A stretch of 47,830 bases of DNA from Mucidula mucida (taxonomy: Eukaryota > Basidiomycota > Agaricomycetes > Agaricales > Physalacriaceae). Below the pieces are notes generated by a model that saw only the letters and a list, made by a program, of their open reading frames with translations, did no database searches and was not told where the DNA came from. The position numbers and the translations under genes are program-made. The stretch lies in the NCBI GenBank assembly GCA_015501055.1, contig JADNYV010000271.1, forward strand, positions 1 to 47,830. Reading direction: 5' to 3'. Shown here in pieces: positions 41,788 to 47,830 of the stretch (position 1 is its first letter; the number at the start of each line of letters is the position of its first letter).

Positions 41788-43161
41788 ATGGTTCCAACAG
41801 AGCTCCCATCTCTTGATGAGATGGTGAGGAGGAGGACCGCTCTTTCACCTGAACACGAGCAGATTATAAGATCCTTCTTGGACCAATGTCAAAGCTACAG
41901 GTCCAATAACCTGGCGGACGAGCTTGTTCGATTACATCGGGTAGGAGGAACTTCTGACCAAGATAGAAGAGTATGTCCTTATCGCTTCAACTTAGCGGAA
42001 ACCTCTAATGAAAATATGCAGGAAGTTATAGAAAACATCAACTCATGTCTGCGAGAGTTCCGAAAGGCTGAAGAATTCATAAAAGCGTATCAGCCCCTCC
42101 TATTCACAATGCGCTATGTCCCGCCAGAAATTTGGATCTCAATTTTCCGACTTTGCCTGCCCGATCCTTATCTCCAGGATCCCGTGCCAAATCTACCTAC
42201 CTCCCCCGTATACCTCTCTGCTGTTTGTTCCAGATGGCGGCTCATCGTGCAGAGCGACCCATTTCTATGGAGTATTATCCGGATTTCCTTCCCTCGGAAG
42301 CCTTACGGCTGGTTGCATACATCGAAACACGTTTCCAACTCTGGTGCAACACCTCTCCATGTCTATGTGTCCAGTAAAAAGGATAACGCCAGCAAAGATG
42401 ACGTCTCTCTTATCACTGAATTCATCGCTTCCACTGCACATCGCTGGCGCACTCTTCATTACTCCGTCTCCTCTTCCTCGCAGGCGAGGCGGCCATTTGG
42501 GGACGCCCATATGCCGGCGCTCGACTACCTGGTCGTGGAATCTCTTCCGACTTGGTGGACTGATTCACCTGTTGAGACGACGCTCAACCTGCGTCATCTG
42601 GTTTTGAGACCAACGCTCCAACCGCTGCTCACTGTACTCAATATCAAATTGCCACTGCTAACAGAACTGGACGTGACGAACCATCCTCCCACGGATTTCT
42701 TCAACCATTTCTTTCCCCGCCACCCAAAGCTGGTGCGATTGAAGATCACTGTCCCCAGTCGGGTTGTTCAATTCCTCCTCCCAGGACCGCACATGGCCGC
42801 GGTGTTCCTTGAACACCTTCAGGTTTTGCAAATAATCGTACCGTCGAACGCATTCCAGTGGAAACACCAGTACGCCCAGAATGAATTGATTCCATTCTTT
42901 CGCCTTTTCTCGGTACCGTCGTTGCGCCGATTGGAGATTTTGAATGAGGGTCGTGGTTTCGAAGCTTTCCAAGATTTCAACTTGCTCGTTAATTGCCTTG
43001 CCACGCTCCAACCACCTTTACAAAACCTAACTTTGTGCGGATTCGGGCTATTTCCACCGCAGTCTGTGCAGTATGCTAGGGCCAAACTGTCTCTCCAATC
43101 TCTACGATGCCCGAATAACCCTGACTCGGTGTCTCCCAACTTGCTCGATGGCGCCATCTAG
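41788..43161 (+). CDS. F-box domain protein with leucine-rich C-terminus
   Basis: Predicted substrate-recognition subunit of an SCF ubiquitin ligase. Two exons (41788-41970, 42022-43161) give 440 residues; the 51-bp intron has GTATGT, CTAAT and CAG signals but is a multiple of three, so the unspliced frame is also open. A coiled segment (EVIENINSCLREFRKAEEFI) precedes the F-box: LLFTMRYVPPEIWISIFRLC and YLSAVCSRWRLIVQSDPFLW. The remainder has irregular Leu-rich repeats (LKLPLLTELDV-type, FFPRHPKLVRLKIT, LEHLQVLQIIV, LRRLEILNEG, LQNLTLCGFG). This is a greatly expanded family in Agaricomycetes. The ATG at 41788 was chosen; an earlier in-frame ATG near 41725 would extend the N-terminus. Confidence 0.82.
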   Translation: MVPTELPSLDEMVRRRTALSPEHEQIIRSFLDQCQSYRSNNLADELVRLHRVGGTSDQDRRVCPYRFNLAETSNENMQEVIENINSCLREFRKAEEFIKAYQPLLFTMRYVPPEIWISIFRLCLPDPYLQDPVPNLPTSPVYLSAVCSRWRLIVQSDPFLWSIIRISFPRKPYGWLHTSKHVSNSGATPLHVYVSSKKDNASKDDVSLITEFIASTAHRWRTLHYSVSSSSQARRPFGDAHMPALDYLVVESLPTWWTDSPVETTLNLRHLVLRPTLQPLLTVLNIKLPLLTELDVTNHPPTDFFNHFFPRHPKLVRLKITVPSRVVQFLLPGPHMAAVFLEHLQVLQIIVPSNAFQWKHQYAQNELIPFFRLFSVPSLRRLEILNEGRGFEAFQDFNLLVNCLATLQPPLQNLTLCGFGLFPPQSVQYARAKLSLQSLRCPNNPDSVSPNLLDGAI

Positions 43162-43315
43162 CTATCTGGATTGCTTACGGCGAGAAACGTTTGCCGCCCC
43201 ACTCGCTGTCAAGTTTTGGCGGTTAGCGCGAGCACGACATGCTCACATGTTCCGTTAACTATAGTCTAGGATTGCGCCATAATCTATTGACAATTCCGCC
43301 CCCCGCTCGTGGAGC

Positions 43316-43325
43316 CTACTATATA
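43316..43325 (+). promoter_or_regulatory. TATA-like element of the carbonic anhydrase gene
   Basis: CTACTATATAATG lies about 55 bp upstream of the chosen start codon and overlaps the alternative upstream ATG. Confidence 0.4.
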
Positions 43326-43376
43326 ATGCGTGTCTTATCAGTCCTATATCTCACCCGCCCCTCATTATCTACCTCG

Positions 43377-44097
43377 ATGTCGACTACATTTGTTGAACGC
43401 AATGAGCAATATGCTGCTTCATTCGATAAAGGCAGCTTGCCTATGCCGCCGTCCAAACATCTCCTCGTCGGTACGGCTTGTCTTCCTGAAGTCGTGATAT
43501 CCGCTCACAGTCCGGGCAGTGACGTGCATGGATGCGAGAATCAAGTACGCCCTTCGACCTGATTGTGTTGCGGGACTCATCGCACTGACTTCCTATATCA
43601 TCATGAAGCCCAGCGGCGTCGCTCGGAATCGAGCTAGGCGAATCTCACATTGTGCGCAACGCTGGCGGACGCGTGTAAGTCCCTTTATCTCCACGACGCG
43701 ATCGTTCAACGTTGTGACGCCATTCCTTTCAGGAAAGACGCGATTAGGAGTATTGTGGTTTCGCAGCGCCTCTTGGGGACGCGCGAGATCGCTGTCTTCC
43801 ACCACACGGACTGTGGGATGACGACGTTTGAGACGCCTCAGTTGCGCGAGATTGTGAAGAAGGACGACGCTTCTCCGGCTGTGGCTAAGCTTGTGGATGA
43901 TTTCGATTTTTTGGAGTTTAGCAACTTGGAGCTGAGCGTTAGAGAGGATGTCGAGTTTTTGAAGAAGAACCCGCTGCTGTTGAAGGAAACGAAGATTTCG
44001 GGCTGGATTTATCACACCGAGACTGGCAAGGTAAGAGCCATTTTCTTCCACTTGCGCATTTGACTAAAGAATGTTGTAGATCTCGCGAGTTATTTGA
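43377..44097 (+). CDS. Beta-class carbonic anhydrase
   Basis: Interconverts CO2 and bicarbonate. Five exons (43377-43470, 43520-43544, 43609-43674, 43733-44030, 44080-44097) give 166 residues. Zinc ligands and catalytic dyad are in place: VTCMDARIN (Cys, Asp-Arg), AGGRVKDAIRSIVVSQRLLG and VFHHTDCGM (His, Cys). The C-terminal end is SGWIYHTETGK plus a six-codon last exon. It belongs to the short, type-II-like beta-CA group of fungi. A second ATG 51 bp upstream (43326) would add a hydrophobic/basic leader (MRVLSVLYLTRPSLSTS) that might target mitochondria; however, a TATATAAT sequence overlaps that ATG, favouring the downstream start. Intact. Confidence 0.92.
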
Positions 44098-44243
44098 AGC
44101 GGAAAGCAATTGATATAGCATGTCTATGGATAGATTGTACAATTACAACGTCTAAAGCAAATACTTTTGCAATTCTATCTCTATGCGGAAAACTGGAAGG
44201 AAGACGAAGTAGCAATCAATAAATCAATAGTCTAAAGTCTATG

Positions 44244-45116
44244 CTACGTGCAGATCGCATGGCCCCAAGGAGAAGAAACCCATTGACCATACTTCCCCTT
44301 CACTACTAACAGACGCTCGTCCGCGCCATACAGCATCTGCCAAATGTGACTTTGCTCAATATCCTCATCATCGCCGTCGACAGCCCACGAAGACGGAAAG
44401 AGGCTCACGACGAGCGTCTTAAGGCGCGGCTGATCACGCAGGATCTGCTTCACCTCCTCCGCAAATATCTCGTCGTTCTCCTCATTGCCGTTAAGGCGCC
44501 GCGACAACTGGAGGTGCGAGAGGTGCGGACCGCCAAACGACGTGAGGATGTCGGACGGCGCGTGCCACATGTCGCTCGGCTCGCACACGCGCAGCCGGGC
44601 GAGGGAGGGCGCGGCTGAGGGCTCTGCGGAGAGCGGCATGTCCGAGAACTGGCGCACTGTGATGGACGAGAGGATGTCCGGGCGCTTCTCCGCCAGACAC
44701 GTAGTGAGCGCGGGGACTTGGTCTCCATCCGATAAGGTGACGGAGAGCAACCCCTTGCACTGTGGCAGAATTGCCCATATGTCGGCCCATGCGTGCGACT
44801 TGAGGTTGGACGCCATGATATTGAGATGGCGGACGTGCGCGAGTAATGCCGGATTCACGTGCGCCGCGCGAGCGAAGAGCGTCGCGCGACGGGCTGTCTC
44901 TAAGGTGACAGTGTGGTAAAGGATAGTCTTGACAACTCTAGTGATGTCTTTGTTGACCGTGGCAAGCACGCTTGGTTTCGAGTCATCCAAAGCAAGGCGA
45001 ATGATTTCTATGAGAAGCTCCGCGGGAAGATTGAGCAATGGGGATGAATACGCAGATACTAGGGATAGCGAGAACGAGCGCATTCTGCGCTGTGTGGTTG
45101 TGGTGGTCATGGACAT
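44244..45116 (-). CDS. F-box-like protein, single exon
   Basis: A 290-residue uninterrupted ORF from ATG 45116. The F-box-like segment is PLLNLPAELLIEIIRLALDD (about 26-45), followed by KPSVLATVNKDITRVVKTIL. The C-terminal part has Leu-rich repeats (LLAHVRHLNIMASNLK, CKGLLSVTLSDG, LARLRVCEPSDMW, GPHLSHLQLSRRL, QPRLKTLVVSLFP), typical of fungal F-box/LRR proteins that tether substrates to Skp1-cullin ligases. The gene is convergent with the carbonic anhydrase (147 bp between stops). A second Met two codons downstream is possible. Confidence 0.75.
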   Translation of the reverse strand: MSMTTTTTQRRMRSFSLSLVSAYSSPLLNLPAELLIEIIRLALDDSKPSVLATVNKDITRVVKTILYHTVTLETARRATLFARAAHVNPALLAHVRHLNIMASNLKSHAWADIWAILPQCKGLLSVTLSDGDQVPALTTCLAEKRPDILSSITVRQFSDMPLSAEPSAAPSLARLRVCEPSDMWHAPSDILTSFGGPHLSHLQLSRRLNGNEENDEIFAEEVKQILRDQPRLKTLVVSLFPSSWAVDGDDEDIEQSHIWQMLYGADERLLVVKGKYGQWVSSPWGHAICT

Positions 45117-45671
45117 AGCGAGTGAACGGAGACGAGCGCAAAAAAAATCAGCAAGCCAGTTTATAATGCTGGCTTTTTACTAATCCGAGCGTGAGGTTGA
45201 TCGGCCCTGGGCGTTTCCGCCCGGATCAATCCCATCCCGCGTCATTCCAATCCCGAGCCCTACGTCACACTCACAGTCGAGAGCGCCTACGCCACAGTTC
45301 ACTTTCTCTATCGAGCAGGAAAACAGACCAGATGACTGGAAATACTGTGGGCCCCCTGGAGTATCCATGTAACGGAGAGATTCTTTCCTGAATCTTCCGA
45401 GATAAAGGTACCCCTCTAGATCTGCCCATGAAGGTAAGGGGCCACCCCGTATACCCCACCCTTCTCATGCGATTGATTTGTGGGGATAACGCCCTCGCCC
45501 TTAACGTCGAATGGAACCTGATCGTCACAAAAACAGAAACAAAGTTGAGGGTATACAACTAAAGTGTATTAGAGAGGCCTAAACTACATCTATGGAAGAG
45601 GACCTACGATCTACTGGTCATTACTACAATGGTGGAATCAGATAGTGCATAAATATCATCCAATAGGCGTA
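45117..45671. other. Spacer between the F-box gene and TRK pseudogene
   Basis: About 550 bp with no supported gene. Short ORFs at 45191-45558 overlap on both strands and show no motif. Confidence 0.4.
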
Positions 45672-47830
45672 TTAAACTTCTTCACTCTGTCTCCGTGGAT
45701 CTTCCTCGTCCTCTTCCGCCAGGTCTGGACGGGCACTACGTTGTCGCAGATCAAAAGAATCTCCGTTGACACTTTTTTCGTCCACACGACCATTCGGAGT
45801 ATTGGTGAACGTGTGAGAACGCATGGGCTCGCCCAAGTCCTCTTCATGATCTTCATCCCGTTTGAATTCCATAGGGAACATTACGGCGCGATCGATGGCA
45901 ACAGGAAGACCACGGTGGCGGCCTCGAAGCATGACAAGAATTACGATGAGTTTTGATAACGTCCGGAAATCTCCAGAGAATGAGTAATTGGCCTATGAGA
46001 GTCTTTAATTGTGAACGTGAAGAAACGAGAATGGACCAACGTAGGGTAAGCCCAAGCTTAATCCGACAGTGCCATACGCAGACACAAGTTCGAACACTAG
46101 AACAGGACGGTTATCAGAACTCATCCATTCTGGAAGAGACTCGCTACTGACCAAGATTGAAAATATTGAACCACTGGAAATTGTTTTCGTCTTCGAGATT
46201 GTCGCGCTAAACAGATATAAATGACGCCATCTCGAGCTTCGAGTCGTGAAAACCTACTTCGATGATGCAAACCAGGAACAGGGCCAGCCCCAACCACCAC
46301 ATGTCTGCACACAACAATCAACGTCGGCAAGATCAGCAGCTTCAAGCATACCAAAAGCCAACTGTTTTCTTGCGTGCATGGCCAGGTATCTACTCCAGAC
46401 AGCAACCCGGGACCGGTCGCTTGGAACTCAGATTCATTGTCTGATTCCTCCTGAAAGACCCGAGGATTGCTCCTCATAAACGTTCGTCGAGCGCACACTG
46501 AAAACAAATCAGCATCAAGATCTCGCCGGCAGCCCCAACGTAATCATACCTCATGGCGATGGGATCTATGTCGTAGGATCTTGTCAATACGCAGCTCTCG
46601 CGGAGGACAACGTACTCACAGACGCTGACATACATCATAACACATACAAGACTCTACGACGCGTCAGATATACGCAGCCTCAGAGGTAGTATATCTTACT
46701 TGACAGCCGGGGCGAGAGCTGCAAGAGAGACCGTTCCAAATCCCGCTGCTCGTACAGCAATTGCCTGTAAAAGGCCAATCACAAATCGGGTCCCGAGAGG
46801 TATAATTTCAATGGGGGTGTTCCGATATCTAGAACCATGAAGAAGAACCAATCCGTGAAAACTAAAGATCAGCTCGGTCAGCGAAAAAGTGTAGTTAGAG
46901 AACCACAACTCACTTGAGAAAAGTACAATAGTACAAGAAACCAAGTCTGATGGGAGGGAAACAGATATATAAAACAGCGACGTGGATGATCTAAGAGAAA
47001 ATGTAGCGTTTCGTTGGCGCGTTGAATTCTTCGGAACAAATTTCGTTAAAGTCCATCTGCACGTACATGCGTTAAGCGAATGCACTACTTGAAAAAAACG
47101 GCTTACATCGTAAATCGTAAACTGGAGACAAACTCAGGTTAAGCTTCAGTTGAAAGTTTGATATCTGACTTACAAGATAGGCTGTGATTCGTGTGTAAGT
47201 AGAGATTCGGCCGCGCCGCATAAAAGACACTAGCAGTATTGCCGGCTAAGATGAGAATGATCATGAAAAAGATCATCGGGTATGCCTTTTGAAATGGAAC
47301 CATGGAAGTATCGACCAACGACATTCCCGTATTCGTATATGAAGAAACAACCTGAAAAGCAGAAAACCCACGTTGTATTTAGTGTATCATGGAGCGCCGG
47401 TGGGCCGAAGTTCCGCTCTCCACTCCTCCCGGGCGATATACGGCGCAATGACAACGAACGCCAACATCTGCAAACCAAAGTGATACTACAGACCCTCCGT
47501 TAACACAAGGGAGAAAAAAGACACAACCAGGAAGGATCCACAGAAGCGCATTCAGCGCACGGTACTCGACGCCACCCAGTTCCTCGATCTGATTGTTCGT
47601 CAAAGTACGGGAACGCCGGAGTTGCGGCCTAACGACGGCATCAAAGGAGATGTACGGAACCATCTTCGCACCAGCCATAATTGCTCCCCCGCGCTGAGAC
47701 GCGATGGTCGTCGTCAATGGAACCGTCACAGTCCGTGTTAATTGCCGTTTGACGCCGGGAAAGAACTTGTCGACAACTCTCCCTATAATCTCGTGAGGCC
47801 ATGGGGAAGCCTCGAACCCGCTATGCTTCG
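45672..47830 (-). pseudogene. TRK1: TRK-type potassium transporter, 5' part outside window, frameshifted
   Basis: Fungal TRK proteins import K+ at the plasma membrane. Conserved blocks are in order: VTVPLTTTIASQRGGAIMAG, NNQIEELGGVEYRALNALLW, AFVVIAPYIAREEW, NFGPPALHDTLNTTW, VVSSYTNTGMSLVDTSMVPF, AYPMIFFMIILILAGNTA, NETLHFLLDHPRRCFIYLF, FTDWFFFMVLDIG, IEIIPLGTRFVIGLLQAIAV, RAAGFGTVSLAALAPAV, RSTNVYEEQS and a C-terminal RGRHRGLPVAIDRAV with an acidic tail. The blocks do not share one frame: single-base shifts are needed near 47410, 47355, 47020, 46815, 46645 and 46465, and introns do not explain them. All other intact genes here splice cleanly, so I read this as a pseudogene rather than poor sequence, although assembly indels remain possible. 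Confidence 0.72.

Noticed and set aside
24726..44097. A secondary-metabolite or catabolic gene cluster
   Set aside because: The genes are unrelated housekeeping, transport and hydrolase functions; no backbone enzyme (PKS, NRPS, terpene synthase) or shared pathway is present.
45117..47830. A mating-type pheromone-receptor locus
   Set aside because: The membrane protein at the right end carries TRK blocks (IEELGGVEYRALN, SSYTNTGMSL), not STE3 features, and no pheromone CaaX ORF was seen.

Overview
The window is nuclear DNA of a filamentous basidiomycete, most likely an Agaricomycete. The signs are dense short introns (mostly 45-60 bp, a few about 35 bp), basidiomycete-restricted families (DUF6535, DUF7137-like), many F-box proteins, and fungal housekeeping genes such as ORC1, DCTN5, NMNAT, thymidylate kinase and a TMEM70-family protein. 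I found no CRISPR array, tRNA, rRNA or bacterial-type operon.

Left part (1-23.5 kb) is heavily rearranged. It opens with the 3' end of ORC1 and a secreted DUF7137-like protein. An inverted segmental duplication follows: an intact dynactin p25 gene (DCTN5) beside a truncated DUF6535 gene at 2.0-3.5 kb, mirrored by a second intact DCTN5 beside the full-length DUF6535 gene at 19.7-23.4 kb. Between the arms lie a chimeric eIF4G-like gene (4.9-7.6 kb), a bZIP factor, an N-terminal eIF4G fragment, a short F-box gene, a decayed short-chain dehydrogenase, an intact prolyl iminopeptidase, and a mosaic at 18.25-18.9 kb that joins broken pieces of DCTN5 and eIF4G. An unidentified repeat pairs 8.4-8.9 kb with 19.0-19.4 kb.

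Middle part (24.7-33.1 kb) holds NMNAT, a decayed reverse-transcriptase tail, and two tandem intact DAL5-type MFS transporters. At 33.4-34.6 kb lies a nested mobile-element block: a 609-bp hAT-type MITE with perfect 18-bp inverted ends and an 8-bp target duplication, inserted in a lysine-rich ORF that is bracketed by two direct repeats ending in (ATCT)n.

Right part (34.6-47.8 kb) is mostly single-copy genes: a secreted fungalysin metalloprotease, a TMEM70/186/223-family mitochondrial protein, a secreted alpha/beta hydrolase with an Asp nucleophile, thymidylate kinase, two F-box proteins and a beta-carbonic anhydrase. It ends in a TRK-type potassium transporter that carries several frameshifts.

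The most unusual object is the eIF4G-like gene. It keeps the eIF4E-binding motif, the Arg/Gly/Ser-rich linker and the C-terminal MA3 domain, but the central MIF4G domain is absent and a second MA3 domain sits in its place. The resulting MA3-linker-MA3 layout recalls the translational repressor PDCD4. Three further eIF4G fragments lie within 14 kb, so the locus seems to be an active site of gene-fragment duplication. All gene models were spliced by hand from GT-AG or GC-AG sites and family knowledge; no database search or transcript data was available.
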